64,000 nt of DNA from an uncultured Bacteroidales bacterium (lineage in GTDB: Bacteria > Bacteroidota > Bacteroidia > Bacteroidales > Bacteroidaceae), in NCBI GenBank assembly GCA_902799655.1, contig CADCBH010000014.1, positions 1 to 64,000 on the forward strand, given 5' to 3'. A model generated the notes under the pieces. That model did no database searches and was not told where the DNA came from. It saw only the letters and a program-made list of their open reading frames with translations. The position numbers were made by a program, and so were the translations under genes. Of this stretch, positions 51,045 to 60,402 are shown one piece after another. Numbering within the stretch: the stretch's first letter is position 1; the number at the start of each line of letters is the position of its first letter.

Positions 51045-51701
51045 ATGAAAATAGGAATTATTGTAGCAATGGACAAAGAGCTGCAGCAGTTGCAGCAGGT
51101 GTTTAAGAACAGTGATGTCTTGGTACAGAAATGTGGTATCGGCAAGGTCAATGCCGCATTGGGAGCCCAAAAGATGATTAACGAGTTTAAGCCCGACTGT
51201 ATTATCAGCAGTGGCTGTGCCGGTGGCAATGGTGATGACATCAACATCCAGGACATCGTGGTCAGTGCAGAACTGTGCTACCACGACGTCTATTGTGGTC
51301 GTGCCATTGATGACAGCACCGTCTATGGACAGGTGCAGGGACTGCCCGCCCGCTATCAAGCTGATCCCATGCTGCTGCAGAAGGCACAGCAATTATCAAT
51401 TATTAATTGTCAATTGTCAATTCATACAGGCCTTATCGTTACTGGCGACTGGTTTGTCGATTCGAAGGATAAGATGCGTGAGATTATCGGCCACTTCCCA
51501 GAGGCCAAGGCCGTGGATATGGAATCGTGCGCTATTGCCCAGACCTGTTATATCAACAAGGTGCCGTTTATCTCGTTCCGCGTGGTCAGCGACATCCCGC
51601 TTCGCGATACCGATGCCTCTCAATATCATAATTTCTGGGAAACCGTGGCAGAGCACTCATTCCAGACCACCAGGACATTTGTAGAACTTCTTAAACAATA
51701 G
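51045..51701 (+). CDS. mtnN: 5'-methylthioadenosine/S-adenosylhomocysteine nucleosidase
   Basis: A 218-residue cytoplasmic enzyme that cleaves SAH and MTA, supplying S-ribosylhomocysteine to LuxS. Family motifs: MKIGIIVAMDKELQQL, IISSGCAGGNGDDINIQDIV, AVDMESCAIAQTC and FRVVSDIPLRD. Near residue 115 a stretch QQLSIINCQLSIHTG is encoded by AATTATCAATTATTAATTG-like repeat DNA that resembles intergenic repeats, an in-frame insertion in a surface loop. luxS follows three bases after the stop. Confidence 0.92.
   Translation: MKIGIIVAMDKELQQLQQVFKNSDVLVQKCGIGKVNAALGAQKMINEFKPDCIISSGCAGGNGDDINIQDIVVSAELCYHDVYCGRAIDDSTVYGQVQGLPARYQADPMLLQKAQQLSIINCQLSIHTGLIVTGDWFVDSKDKMREIIGHFPEAKAVDMESCAIAQTCYINKVPFISFRVVSDIPLRDTDASQYHNFWETVAEHSFQTTRTFVELLKQ
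51391..51423 (+). repeat. Intergenic-type CAATTATCAATT repeat inserted in-frame in mtnN
   Basis: Four degenerate units (CAATTAT, CAATTATTAATTG, TCAATTG, TCAATTC) about 33 bp long encode LSIINCQLSI. The AT content contrasts with the surrounding gene. Confidence 0.7.
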
Positions 51702-51704
51702 ATT

Positions 51705-52199
51705 ATGGAAGTCATACAGAGTTTTACCATCGACCATACCCGATTGAAGCCCGGCATCTATGTTTCACGCGAGGACAAAGGATTTACGACTTATGACCTG
51801 CGTATCACAGAGCCCAACAAGGAACCTGCTGTAGCCCCTGCTGCCATGCACAGTCTGGAGCATCTGATGGCCACATGGTTCCGCAATTCTGCAGCCAAAG
51901 AGGATGTGGTATATGTCGGTCCGATGGGCTGCCTCACAGGTATGTACATCATCATGACGGGGGCATACACCGTTGAGGACATGCGCCAACTGACCATCGA
52001 GTGTCTGCAATGGATCCTCACACAGACCGAGGTACCCGCCACACGACCGGAGGCCTGCGGCAACTATCTGCTTCATGACCTCCCCATGTGTAAGTGGGAA
52101 AGTGCCCGCTATCTCGACCGTTTACAGAACGATTTCCATAGCGAGTACACGAAGCTACAGATTACCCTCGAAGACGGAAAAATCTTCGCTGATGCATAA
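51705..52199 (+). CDS. luxS: S-ribosylhomocysteine lyase (AI-2 synthase)
   Basis: A 164-residue full-length LuxS. The metal ligands are in MHSLEHLMATW (two His) and MGCLTGMY (Cys); the start MEVIQSFTIDHTRLKPGIYV is typical. It converts S-ribosylhomocysteine to homocysteine and DPD, the precursor of autoinducer-2. With mtnN three bases upstream the pair completes SAH recycling and AI-2 formation. A hairpin follows the stop. Confidence 0.96.
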   Translation: MEVIQSFTIDHTRLKPGIYVSREDKGFTTYDLRITEPNKEPAVAPAAMHSLEHLMATWFRNSAAKEDVVYVGPMGCLTGMYIIMTGAYTVEDMRQLTIECLQWILTQTEVPATRPEACGNYLLHDLPMCKWESARYLDRLQNDFHSEYTKLQITLEDGKIFADA

Positions 52200-52204
52200 A
52201 AGAA

Positions 52205-52232
52205 TAATCCCTCGTCAAATGGCGAGGGATTA
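52205..52232. terminator. Bidirectional terminator between luxS and typA
   Basis: TAATCCCTCG (52205-52214) pairs perfectly with CGAGGGATTA (52223-52232), with A/T-rich flanks on both sides, serving the convergent genes. Confidence 0.85.
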
Positions 52233-52236
52233 CTGT

Positions 52237-54039
52237 TTAATTCTTGTTTGCCTTTTTACGCTGGTCGTGATCAAGGATGATCTTACGCATACGCATCGAC
52301 TTGGGAGTCACCTCGACGAGCTCGTCTTCCTTGATATACTCCAGACACTCTTCGAGCGACATTACCACCTTCGGAATGATGCGCGCCTTGTCATCGGTAC
52401 CTGAGGCACGGACGTTGGTGAGCTGTTTGGCCTTGCAGACATTGATAACGAGGTCGTTATCATGGACGTGCTCGCCAACCACCTGACCCATATAGACATC
52501 CTCACCGGGATCGATGAAGAACTTACCGCGATCCTGCAGCTTGTCAATTGCATAGGCGAAGGCATTACCCGTCTCCAAGGCTATCATCGAACCATTGACG
52601 CGACGCTCTATCTCGCCCTTATAAGGCTGATACTCCTTAAAGCGGTGAGCCATGATAGCCTCACCCTGAGAAGCCGTCAACACATTGGTACGCAAACCAA
52701 TAATGCCACGAGAAGGAATATCGAACTCGATATTCGTACGCTCCCCTTGAGACTCCATAGAAGTCATCTCACCCTTACGGCGGGTCACCATATCAATCAT
52801 CTTTGAGGCAAACTCCTCAGGGACATTGATGGTTAGTTCCTCAATAGGCTCACACTTGACACCATCAATCTCCTTATAGATAACCTGCGGCTGACCGACC
52901 TGCAACTCGTAGCCCTCACGACGCATGGTCTCGATGAGCACGGAGAGATGGAGCACGCCACGGCCAGAGACAATCCATTTATCGGTAGAGTCCTCAAACT
53001 GTTCTACATGAAGGGCGAGGTTCTTCTCCAGTTCTTTCTCCAAGCGGTCATTGATGTGGCGAGAGGTAACAAACTTACCCTCCTTGCCGAAGAACGGTGA
53101 GTCGTTGATTTGGAAGAGCATCGACATGGTAGGTTCGTCGATGGCGATAGGCGGCAGGGGCTCGGGATTCTCGAGGTCGCAAATCGTATCGCCAATCTCG
53201 AATTTCTCCAAACCGATGACAGCACAGATATCGCCACAGTCCACCTGGTCGATACGCTGGTGTCCCATACCATCGAAGGTATGCAGTTCTTTAATCTTGG
53301 TCTTCTCCATGCTACCGTCGCGGTGAGCAATCGTCACCTGCTGACCGTCTTTCAACTGGCCACGATGGACACGGCCCACAGCAATGCGGCCAGTATATGA
53401 GCTATAGTCGAGCGACGTGATGAGCATCTGAGGCGTACCCTCCAACTGCTTGGGAGCGGGAATTACCTCGATGATCTTATCCAACAGATAGGTGATATCA
53501 GTAGTTGGTTTATTATAGTCCTCACCCATCCAGCCGTTTTTGGCTGAACCATAGACGACGGGGAAGTCAAGCTGGTCCTCGGTGGCGTTAAGCGAGAACA
53601 TGAGATCGAATACCATCTCATAGACCTCCTCGGGGCGGCAGTTAGGCTTGTCGACCTTGTTGACCACCACGATGGGTTTCAAACCAATCTGCAGCGCCTT
53701 CTGCAGTACGAAACGTGTCTGAGGCATGGGACCCTCGAAGGCATCGACCAACAGTAAGCAACCGTCGGCCATGTTGAGTACACGCTCTACTTCACCACCG
53801 AAGTCGGAGTGTCCCGGAGTGTCAATGATATTGATTTTTGTTCCTTTCCAATTGATACTTACATTCTTTGAAAGAATCGTGATGCCTCGTTCGCGCTCAA
53901 GGTCGTTAGCATCCAACACCTGAGATGACAGGTTCTGTCCCTCACGGAACAGGTTACCGGCCAGCATCATCTTGTCCACGAGCGTCGTCTTGCCGTGGTC
54001 TACGTGTGCGATAATCGCAATATTTCTGATATCCTGCAT
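52237..54039 (-). CDS. typA: TypA/BipA ribosome-associated GTPase
   Basis: A 600-residue translation GTPase. G motifs: [53 protein letters not shown]. The order of EF-G-like domains and the C-terminal TypA-specific domain is complete. The ATG at 54039 is chosen because the in-frame start at 54066 lies within the promoter box at 54064-54071. It acts on 50S assembly and stress or cold growth. Confidence 0.95.
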   Translation of the reverse strand: MQDIRNIAIIAHVDHGKTTLVDKMMLAGNLFREGQNLSSQVLDANDLERERGITILSKNVSINWKGTKINIIDTPGHSDFGGEVERVLNMADGCLLLVDAFEGPMPQTRFVLQKALQIGLKPIVVVNKVDKPNCRPEEVYEMVFDLMFSLNATEDQLDFPVVYGSAKNGWMGEDYNKPTTDITYLLDKIIEVIPAPKQLEGTPQMLITSLDYSSYTGRIAVGRVHRGQLKDGQQVTIAHRDGSMEKTKIKELHTFDGMGHQRIDQVDCGDICAVIGLEKFEIGDTICDLENPEPLPPIAIDEPTMSMLFQINDSPFFGKEGKFVTSRHINDRLEKELEKNLALHVEQFEDSTDKWIVSGRGVLHLSVLIETMRREGYELQVGQPQVIYKEIDGVKCEPIEELTINVPEEFASKMIDMVTRRKGEMTSMESQGERTNIEFDIPSRGIIGLRTNVLTASQGEAIMAHRFKEYQPYKGEIERRVNGSMIALETGNAFAYAIDKLQDRGKFFIDPGEDVYMGQVVGEHVHDNDLVINVCKAKQLTNVRASGTDDKARIIPKVVMSLEECLEYIKEDELVEVTPKSMRMRKIILDHDQRKKANKN

Positions 54040-54063
54040 AGCTAAATGACGTAATTTCGGGTG

Positions 54064-54121
54064 CAAAGGTACACATTTTCTACGAATTATTTGCGCATTT
54101 CATTAATTATTTGTACCTTTG
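54064..54121. promoter_or_regulatory. Divergent promoters of typA and rpsO
   Basis: typA: TACCTTTG on the minus strand at 54064-54071. rpsO: TTTG (54090-54093), 20 bases, TACCTTTG (54114-54121) on the plus strand. The rpsO leader is 90 bases long, enough for an S15 autoregulatory structure, though I could not assign one. Confidence 0.75.
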
Positions 54122-54211
54122 CAGCCGCATTTGACGATGTACCCATGGTTGATGGTCGTGGAAGGCATCTGAAAGATGGTATTTATTAACATTTTAATTC
54201 ATCAAAAAATT

Positions 54212-54481
54212 ATGTATTTAGATCAAGCTAAGAAGGTTGAGATTTTCGGCCAGTATGGCAAGGACGCCAAGGACACCGGTTCTGTTGAGAGCCAGGTAGC
54301 TCTCTTCACCTACCGCATTCAGCACCTCACTGAGCACCTGAAGCAGAACAAGAAGGACTTCGGTACCGCTCGTTCGCTCACCAAGCTCGTAGGTCGTCGC
54401 CGTAAGCTCCTGAAGTACCTCTACAACAAGGACATCAACCGCTATCGTGCGCTGATTAAGGCTCTCGGACTGCGTAAGTAA
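54212..54481 (+). CDS. rpsO: 30S ribosomal protein S15
   Basis: 89 residues, the usual length. MYLDQAKKVEIFGQYGKDAK, TGSVESQVALFTYRIQHLTE, GRRRKLLKYLYNKDINRYRA are S15 throughout. The ATG at 54212 is used; an in-frame start at 54176 adds 12 non-homologous residues. S15 binds 16S rRNA early in 30S assembly. Confidence 0.97.
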   Translation: MYLDQAKKVEIFGQYGKDAKDTGSVESQVALFTYRIQHLTEHLKQNKKDFGTARSLTKLVGRRRKLLKYLYNKDINRYRALIKALGLRK

Positions 54482-54504
54482 TCCAGAGCATAAGCAGAAA
54501 AAAG

Positions 54505-54530
54505 AATGCCTCACCGATTGGTGAGGCATT
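54505..54530. terminator. Bidirectional terminator between rpsO and the GH28 gene
   Basis: AATGCCTCACC (54505-54515), loop GATT, GGTGAGGCATT (54520-54530), followed by TCTGTTTCTT on the plus strand and A-rich sequence before it. Confidence 0.88.
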
Positions 54531-54538
54531 TCTGTTTC

Positions 54539-56017
54539 TTATTGCAGCGTGATATTCACGTTTTTCTTCTTGACATTCTTCACATTGGTGAAGACGGCAT
54601 CCTTCTTGGCAAGGATGGTAATATTCTGCAGGTTGATACCATCGATGGGCATCTCAGGCAGGCCATTGAACTCCATCGCACGTCCGGCACCATTACAGAT
54701 GATGTTGCGGATATCGATATTGCGGAAGATTGGTGTCGTCTCATCAATAGGAGCCTTAGTCACATTATCAGGGTTGTCGCCATCGGCCAGCATCTCAGCC
54801 ACCGACTTTCCACCATAATACATATTAAAGGTGATGGCATCGGTCTTGATGTCGGTCATCGAGATATTCTTGACATAGATATTCTCGACTATACCGCCAC
54901 GGCCACGCGTCGACTTGAAACGCAGGCCGACATCTGTTCCCAGAAACTGGCAGTTATTGACCAGGATATTCTTGACGCCACCGCTCATCTCAGAACCAAC
55001 GACGAAACCGCCATGACCGGCAAAGACGGTGCAGCCTTCTACCACAACATTCTCACAAGGGATGCCACGACGGCGACCGTCGGCATCCTTTCCACTCTTG
55101 ATGCAGATGCCGTCATCGCCAGCATCGAAGCGCGAGTTGACAATCAAAGCATTTTTGCACGACTCCAAGTCGAGGGCATCACCATTCTGTGCATAACTGG
55201 GGTTGCGTACCAGTACCTGGTCGATGATAACATTCTCGCACATCAACGGATGGAGGTTCCACGCAGGAGAATTCTGGAAGATAACGCCCTTGAGCATCAC
55301 GTTCTTACAGTTGACCAACGAGATCATCACAGGACGGACGAAACGGCGGATGGCCTCCCACTCTGCCGAGGTCTTCGCATTGGGCACATTCATGTTGGCA
55401 CCCTGTTCACCTTTGGCATAGCCGGCAGAAGGCACCCAATAACCTGGTTTCATCTCCTGACTGCCGGGGATAGCCAGCAGTGACTTCCAGTGGCTTTCAG
55501 TAACCTTTCCTTTCTTGACGGGACGCCAGTATTGGCCGTTGCCATCGATAACACCCTTGCCCGTGATAGCGATATTGGTGGCACCATTGGCACTCAGTGG
55601 CGACTGGCAGCGACGGGTATCCAGACCTTCGAATGATGTCTCGATGATGGGGTACAACGATTCGTCGGCAGCAAAGAGAATAACGGCACCGGCCTTTAAA
55701 TGCAGTTCGATATTGCTTTTCAGCACAATAGGTCCTGTATGCCATACCCCCTGGGGCACCACCAGACGACCACCGCCCTGCTGGCTCAATGCTTCGATGG
55801 CTTTTGCGAAAGCCTCAGTATTCAGAGTGATACCATTACCCACCGCACCAAAGTCAGTCAATTTGACTTGTCGGTCGGGGATAACAGGAGCCGTAACCTC
55901 TGGCATCTGGAAAGGTAATTTCTCCGTGAACTTGGCATAAGGGTTGGTGCCGGCATCAGCGGCAAAACCGCTGACCGCTATGAAAGCGGTGAAAAGTGTT
56001 GCGATTAGTTTTCTCAT
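54539..56017 (-). CDS. GH28 polygalacturonase-family glycoside hydrolase, secreted
   Basis: A 492-residue enzyme with signal peptide MRKLIATLFTAFIAVSGFAA. The beta-helix starts KLTDFGAVGNGITLNTEAFA. GH28 catalytic motifs are intact: NGDALDLESC (general acid/base Asp), FDAGDDGICIKSGKD (paired Asp), GHGGFVVGSEMSGG and RFKSTRGRGG. It hydrolyses polygalacturonan or rhamnogalacturonan-type linkages in the periplasm. It lies 23 bases after folK at the end of a housekeeping operon rather than in a polysaccharide locus; kduI and exuT at 37-38 kb are the related genes in view. Confidence 0.92.
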   Translation of the reverse strand: MRKLIATLFTAFIAVSGFAADAGTNPYAKFTEKLPFQMPEVTAPVIPDRQVKLTDFGAVGNGITLNTEAFAKAIEALSQQGGGRLVVPQGVWHTGPIVLKSNIELHLKAGAVILFAADESLYPIIETSFEGLDTRRCQSPLSANGATNIAITGKGVIDGNGQYWRPVKKGKVTESHWKSLLAIPGSQEMKPGYWVPSAGYAKGEQGANMNVPNAKTSAEWEAIRRFVRPVMISLVNCKNVMLKGVIFQNSPAWNLHPLMCENVIIDQVLVRNPSYAQNGDALDLESCKNALIVNSRFDAGDDGICIKSGKDADGRRRGIPCENVVVEGCTVFAGHGGFVVGSEMSGGVKNILVNNCQFLGTDVGLRFKSTRGRGGIVENIYVKNISMTDIKTDAITFNMYYGGKSVAEMLADGDNPDNVTKAPIDETTPIFRNIDIRNIICNGAGRAMEFNGLPEMPIDGINLQNITILAKKDAVFTNVKNVKKKNVNITLQ

Positions 56018-56040
56018 GTGCAGTTTGTTTTAAGTTTGTT

Positions 56041-56457
56041 TTAAAGATTAGTCAACTCACGTAAAGGATTCATGACGAAGTCACGTTGGTGCATCAGCGG
56101 ATGCGGTATCTTCAAGTCAGGCTCATCGATGCTCAGGTCATCATACAGGAGGATATCGATATCGATGGGTCTGTCGGCATAACCAGCAGACACGCTCTTC
56201 GTCTGGCGCCCCATGTCGCGTTCTATCTGCTGGGTAATCGAGAGCACTTCGCGCGGTGTCTTTTCCGTTTGGCAGAGAACAACGGCATTCATAAAGCTGT
56301 TGGGCGATTCGAAGCCCCAAGGCTCCGTCTCAATGAACGACGACTGACGCGTCACTGTGCCAACACGTTCACCGATGAGACGAATGGCTTCACGCAGGTT
56401 CCACACCTTGTCGCCAAGGTTGGAACCCAAGCCCAAATACACCTGATGACTAGTCAT
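56041..56457 (-). CDS. folK: 2-amino-4-hydroxy-6-hydroxymethyldihydropteridine diphosphokinase (HPPK)
   Basis: 138 residues. VYLGLGSNLGDKVWNLREAI, SSFIETEPWGFESPNSFMNA and the Mg/ATP site RPIDIDILLYDDLSIDEPDL with PHPLMHQRDFVMNPL identify HPPK of folate synthesis. It overlaps queA by eight bases. Confidence 0.95.
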   Translation of the reverse strand: MTSHQVYLGLGSNLGDKVWNLREAIRLIGERVGTVTRQSSFIETEPWGFESPNSFMNAVVLCQTEKTPREVLSITQQIERDMGRQTKSVSAGYADRPIDIDILLYDDLSIDEPDLKIPHPLMHQRDFVMNPLRELTNL

Positions 56458-57592
56458 CGAGTATCAGCATCGCGTCGCCATAGCAGCCAAACTGATAGCC
56501 ATTCTCCACAGCCATCTCGTAGGCCTTCATCACTAGGTCATAACCACCGAAAGCAGCAGCAGCCATCACCATGATAGACTCTGGATGATAGAAGTTGGTG
56601 ACCATCGAGTCAGCCAATCCAAAGTCGTATGGCGGGAAGATGAACTTGTTGGTCCATCCGTGGTACTCCTTGAGCATGCCGTCAGTGCCCACTGCTGTCT
56701 CAGTAGCACGCAACGTGCTGATGCCGATAGCACAGACATGATGTCCGGCCTGCTTGGTCTCGTTGACAATACGACAAGCCTCTGACGATACCGCCATTTG
56801 CTCAGAGCTCATCTTATGCTTGGTCAGATCTTCCACCTCAATAGGATCAAAGCATCCCAGGCCGCAATGCACCGTGATGAAAGAGAAGTTGACGCCACGG
56901 ATCTCCAGGCGTTTCATCAACTCCCTGCTGAAGTGCAAACCTGATGCCGGTGCCGTGACAGCACCCTCATGCTTAGCAAAGATGGTCTGGAAGTTCTCCA
57001 TATCATCGGGTGTTGCGGGACGCCTGTCAATAATATAACGGGGCAACGGTGCTGAGCCCAAATCAAAGAGTTCTTTTTTGAACTCGTCATGCGGACAGTC
57101 ATAGAGGAAACGCAACGTACGGCCTCTGCTGGTTGTATTGTCTATGACCTCAGCCACCATCGGTCCTTCTTCATCAAAGAAGAGCTTATTGCCAATACGG
57201 ATCTTACGAGCCGGCTCTACCAACACGTCCCATAGGCGCAGTTCCTCGTTGAGTTCACGCAGCAGGAACACCTCAATCTGCGCATCGGTCTTCTCTTTAG
57301 TACCGAAGAGACGTGCTGGGAACACCTTGGTGTCGTTAAACACAAAGGTATCACCTTCATCAAAGTAATCGATAATCTGACGGAAAGTCAGGAAGTTCTC
57401 CGTATCGTTTCCTTCAGCATCCTTCTCAAACATATCAATAGTCTGACTCTTACGGTGTACCACCATCAGACGGCATTCGTCGCGATGGTAAACTTTCTCT
57501 TCTGTACCATCTTCGTTCTTAAAAGCGCGATAAGGCGGCTCCAATGCGACCTGTTCCTCAGGCAACTTGAATTTGAATTGTGATAACTTCAT
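56450..57592 (-). CDS. queA: S-adenosylmethionine:tRNA ribosyltransferase-isomerase
   Basis: 380 residues. FKFKLPEEQVALEPPYRAFK, FVFNDTKVFPARLFGTKEKT, HEGAVTAPASGLHFSRELM and YHGWTNKFIFPPYDFGLADS are QueA motifs. The enzyme makes epoxyqueuosine in tRNA from preQ1-tRNA. Somewhat longer than the E. coli enzyme (356). Confidence 0.95.
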   Translation of the reverse strand: MKLSQFKFKLPEEQVALEPPYRAFKNEDGTEEKVYHRDECRLMVVHRKSQTIDMFEKDAEGNDTENFLTFRQIIDYFDEGDTFVFNDTKVFPARLFGTKEKTDAQIEVFLLRELNEELRLWDVLVEPARKIRIGNKLFFDEEGPMVAEVIDNTTSRGRTLRFLYDCPHDEFKKELFDLGSAPLPRYIIDRRPATPDDMENFQTIFAKHEGAVTAPASGLHFSRELMKRLEIRGVNFSFITVHCGLGCFDPIEVEDLTKHKMSSEQMAVSSEACRIVNETKQAGHHVCAIGISTLRATETAVGTDGMLKEYHGWTNKFIFPPYDFGLADSMVTNFYHPESIMVMAAAAFGGYDLVMKAYEMAVENGYQFGCYGDAMLILDD

Positions 57593-57639
57593 TTATTTTG
57601 TTTCGATTTTCGTTATTACGGGATTACGTTATATCGTTA

Positions 57640-58344
57640 TTACGAGCATTCTATCTCTTGTTCTTCCAGCCACTGTGGAAAGTCATCGATGGTGATACAG
57701 TCGGCAATGCGGACACCGCCCAAACGGGTGCGGCAAAGAGCCGTCAGATAGGCGCCACTCTGAAGCGCTTTACCAATGTCACGTGCCAAGGAGCGGATAT
57801 AGGTTCCCTTGCCACAAACCACGCGGATGCTCATCTGCATGGTCTCGGGATTGAAGTCAGTCAACTCAATCTCATCAATACGAACCGTCTTAGCCTGCAA
57901 AGCGACCTCCTTGCCTTTACGCATCAGGTCGTAGGCACGGTCGCCACCGATCTTACAAGCCGAATATTCGGGAGGCACCTGCTGGATGTCGCCGACAAAA
58001 TCGGCCAGCACCTGCTCTATCAGCTCACGGGTGATATGACTGGTCGGATAGGTAGCATCCACCTCGTGCTCCATATCATAGCTGGGGGTTGTTGCTCCCA
58101 ACTGCAGTGTAGCAGTATATTCCTTGTCATGCAACTGAAGGCGCTCTATCTCCTTGGTTTTCTTTCCCGTGCAGAGTATCAACACACCTGTTGCCAAAGG
58201 GTCGAGTGTACCGGCATGACCTATCTTCACCCGTTTGACACCTATCTTTCGCGATACGCGCGTACGCACGAAAGCCAATGCACCGAATGAGGTCATGCGG
58301 TAGGGCTTGTTGATAAATATGAATTCGCCTGCGTTGAAGTTCAT
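57640..58344 (-). CDS. truB: tRNA pseudouridine55 synthase
   Basis: Start at 58344 gives MNFNAGEFIFINKPYRMTSF, the normal TruB opening; the longer frame to 58485 would run into uppP. 234 residues. Catalytic Asp in HAGTLDPLATGVLILCTGK; RVVCGKGTYIRSLARDIG follows. It modifies U55 of tRNAs. The C-terminal PUA extension is short, as in many Bacteroidota. Confidence 0.95.
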   Translation of the reverse strand: MNFNAGEFIFINKPYRMTSFGALAFVRTRVSRKIGVKRVKIGHAGTLDPLATGVLILCTGKKTKEIERLQLHDKEYTATLQLGATTPSYDMEHEVDATYPTSHITRELIEQVLADFVGDIQQVPPEYSACKIGGDRAYDLMRKGKEVALQAKTVRIDEIELTDFNPETMQMSIRVVCGKGTYIRSLARDIGKALQSGAYLTALCRTRLGGVRIADCITIDDFPQWLEEQEIECS

Positions 58345-58388
58345 GAATCTGCTATTACTGATGATACTAGTCTTTCTAGTATTACTAG

Positions 58389-59189
58389 TTATATTAGTTG
58401 TGTAATGATCGTGATCACACCTACCACGGCACAATAGATACCGAAGTAGACGAGCTTGCCATGCTTGACGATATTGATCATCCACTTACAGGCCAGGAAG
58501 CCAGAGATAAACGCTGCTACAAAACCTACCAGCAGTGGGAAGGCCTCGGTATTGCCCATCACATTCTCGCCTTTAGCCATCTTCATGACATCAAGCAGTG
58601 CTTCACCCAGAATGGGAGGAATCACCATCAGGAACGAGAACTGAGCTAGTTTCTCTTTATTATTTCCCAGAAGTATACCTGTGGCAATGGTAGAACCTGA
58701 GCGCGACAATCCGGGCATCACGGCGGCAGCCTGTGCCAGTCCGATGATGAAGGCATCCCTCAGCGAGGTATGTCTCTTCTGACGCGGACGGGCATAGTAA
58801 GAGAAGATGAGCAGGGTAGCCGTTACCAGCAGGCAGCAGCCCACTACCATCAGGCCTGAACCGAAAATCTCCTCCACCTCGTCTTTGAAGAATACGCCGA
58901 CGATACCTACGGGAATCATCGACACCAAGATATTCAAAACGTATCTCGTCTCTGCGTTAAGCTTGAACTTAAAGAAGCCTCGCAGGATCCAATTGATCTC
59001 ACCCCAGAAAACCACCAAAGTTGATAAGACGGTAGCGACATGCACAGCAACGGTGAACATGAGATTCTCCTCACCATTCTCCATGCCAAATATGGCCTGT
59101 CCGATGGCCAGATGGCCACTACTGCTGACAGGCAGATACTCCGTCAGTCCCTGGATGATACCTAATATCAATGCTTCAAACCAACTCAT
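58389..59189 (-). CDS. uppP: Undecaprenyl-diphosphatase
   Basis: 266 residues, polytopic. [27 protein letters not shown] and [17 protein letters not shown] are the BacA/UppP active-site motifs. It recycles the C55 lipid carrier for wall and O-antigen synthesis. The 44-base gap to truB contains CTAGTATTACTAGT-like repeats. Confidence 0.95.
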   Translation of the reverse strand: MSWFEALILGIIQGLTEYLPVSSSGHLAIGQAIFGMENGEENLMFTVAVHVATVLSTLVVFWGEINWILRGFFKFKLNAETRYVLNILVSMIPVGIVGVFFKDEVEEIFGSGLMVVGCCLLVTATLLIFSYYARPRQKRHTSLRDAFIIGLAQAAAVMPGLSRSGSTIATGILLGNNKEKLAQFSFLMVIPPILGEALLDVMKMAKGENVMGNTEAFPLLVGFVAAFISGFLACKWMINIVKHGKLVYFGIYCAVVGVITIITQLI

Positions 59190-59203
59190 AGCGTTTTATA
59201 TAA

Positions 59204-59431
59204 TTAGTCCTCCTTGGGGCGACGTACTACAGCATAAATCATAGAAACAAAACCTGCCAGACACACCAGTGGAGCCACCTTGATACGACGGGCACTGAAA
59301 ATGTCAGGGTTATAGGCATGCTCTGTAGAGCCTGCTCCGCCCATCAGCAAAAAGCCAATCACAACAACTGCCATTCCAACAGCCAACAAGATGTAATTGG
59401 TCTTACCAAATGCAAAATCTCTTTTATCCAT
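59204..59431 (-). CDS. DUF3098 small membrane protein
   Basis: 75 residues with two membrane segments (NYILLAVGMAVVVIGFLLMG; VAPLVCLAGFVSMIYAVV) separated by STEHAYNPDIFSARRIKVAP, the DUF3098 pattern. It is conserved between ftsX and uppP in Bacteroidota; function unknown. Confidence 0.92.
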   Translation of the reverse strand: MDKRDFAFGKTNYILLAVGMAVVVIGFLLMGGAGSTEHAYNPDIFSARRIKVAPLVCLAGFVSMIYAVVRRPKED

Positions 59432-59434
59432 ATC

Positions 59435-60313
59435 TTAAATCTTATAAAGCTCGCGCGCCTTCATCTTCAGGAACTTGTTGACAGCCAACCAGGCACAAAG
59501 AGCCGTGATAACAATACCGAACACCAGCACAGAAGTACCCGTTATCGCCAGAACCTCCCAAGTCACAATATCCAGAATGCCCGGCTGTGTCAGATAAAGT
59601 CCATAGACGCCTGCCCCGAGCACGCCAATAGCCAATATGGCAGCAATCACACCCACCATCACAGCCTGACGGAGGAATGGCCGACGGATGAAGCCCCACG
59701 ATGCTCCCACCAGTTTCATGGTATGGATGACAAATCGATTGGCATATATGCTCAGACGTACTGTATTGCTGATGAGCGAGAATGACACGAAAGTCAGCAA
59801 CAAGGCCAGCACAAGCAATACCACACTGATACGGCTCAGGTTGACATTCACCTCATTCATCAAATCTTCCATATAAGCCAAGTCACTCACACGGTCATCC
59901 TTCTTCAGCTCTCTGGCAATCCATCGCAGCGAGTCACGATTGGCATAGTCGGCCTTCAAGCGTATCTCCAGGGTTGCCGGGAAGGGATTAAAGCCCAGGA
60001 ACTCCGTCGGGTCACTACCCAGTTCCTTGATCTGCTCACGCTGAGCCTGCTCTTTGCTGATGTAGTCAATCTCGTGGGCATAAGGTCTGTGATAGATGTC
60101 ACGGCAGAACAGGTGGGCATCATTCACCGACACAGAATCCTTCAACATGACTGTCACTGTCAGATTTTCTTTCATGTGTGCCGACAGATTGCGTGCCGAC
60201 AACACGAAAAAGACCACCATACCCAACAAAATGAGTACCATGGTAGTGCTTATACACAAAGTAACAACCTGCAAGCCTCTGCGGCTGCGGGCCTTCTTAC
60301 GTTTATTGCTCAT
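59435..60313 (-). CDS. ftsX: Cell-division ABC transporter permease FtsX
   Basis: 292 residues. Basic N-terminus, first helix (LQVVTLCISTTMVLILLGMV), an extracytoplasmic loop with SAHMKENLTVTVMLKDSVSV and then three helices (ISVVLLVLALLLTFVSFSLI onward). FtsX with FtsE regulates peptidoglycan hydrolases at division; ftsE is not next to it. First gene of the ftsX-DUF3098-uppP-truB-queA-folK-GH28 series. Confidence 0.94.
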   Translation of the reverse strand: MSNKRKKARSRRGLQVVTLCISTTMVLILLGMVVFFVLSARNLSAHMKENLTVTVMLKDSVSVNDAHLFCRDIYHRPYAHEIDYISKEQAQREQIKELGSDPTEFLGFNPFPATLEIRLKADYANRDSLRWIARELKKDDRVSDLAYMEDLMNEVNVNLSRISVVLLVLALLLTFVSFSLISNTVRLSIYANRFVIHTMKLVGASWGFIRRPFLRQAVMVGVIAAILAIGVLGAGVYGLYLTQPGILDIVTWEVLAITGTSVLVFGIVITALCAWLAVNKFLKMKARELYKI

Positions 60314-60345
60314 ATCTTTTTAGACGAAATACACCTAATTTCGTG

Positions 60346-60394
60346 CAAAGTTACTACTTTCTTTTGGTTTTCCCAAAAAAAAATCATACTTTTG
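60346..60394. promoter_or_regulatory. Interleaved divergent consensus promoters of ftsX and the radical SAM gene
   Basis: Minus strand: TTTG (60374-60377), 20 bases, TAACTTTG (60346-60353). Plus strand: TTTG (60363-60366), 20 bases, TACTTTTG (60387-60394). The two -33 boxes lie inside each other's spacers, so polymerase can occupy only one promoter at a time. Confidence 0.8.
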
Positions 60395-60402
60395 CACTCA
60401 TT

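Noticed and set aside
54040-54066. Longer N-terminus for TypA
   Set aside because: The start at 54066 lies within the promoter -7 box; the family start [17 protein letters not shown] is at 54039.
54122-54211. S15-binding autoregulatory leader of rpsO
   Set aside because: The leader is long enough, but I could not find a stable structure resembling known S15 sites.
58345-58485. Longer N-terminus for TruB
   Set aside because: It would overlap uppP and consists of repeat-derived residues without homology to TruB.
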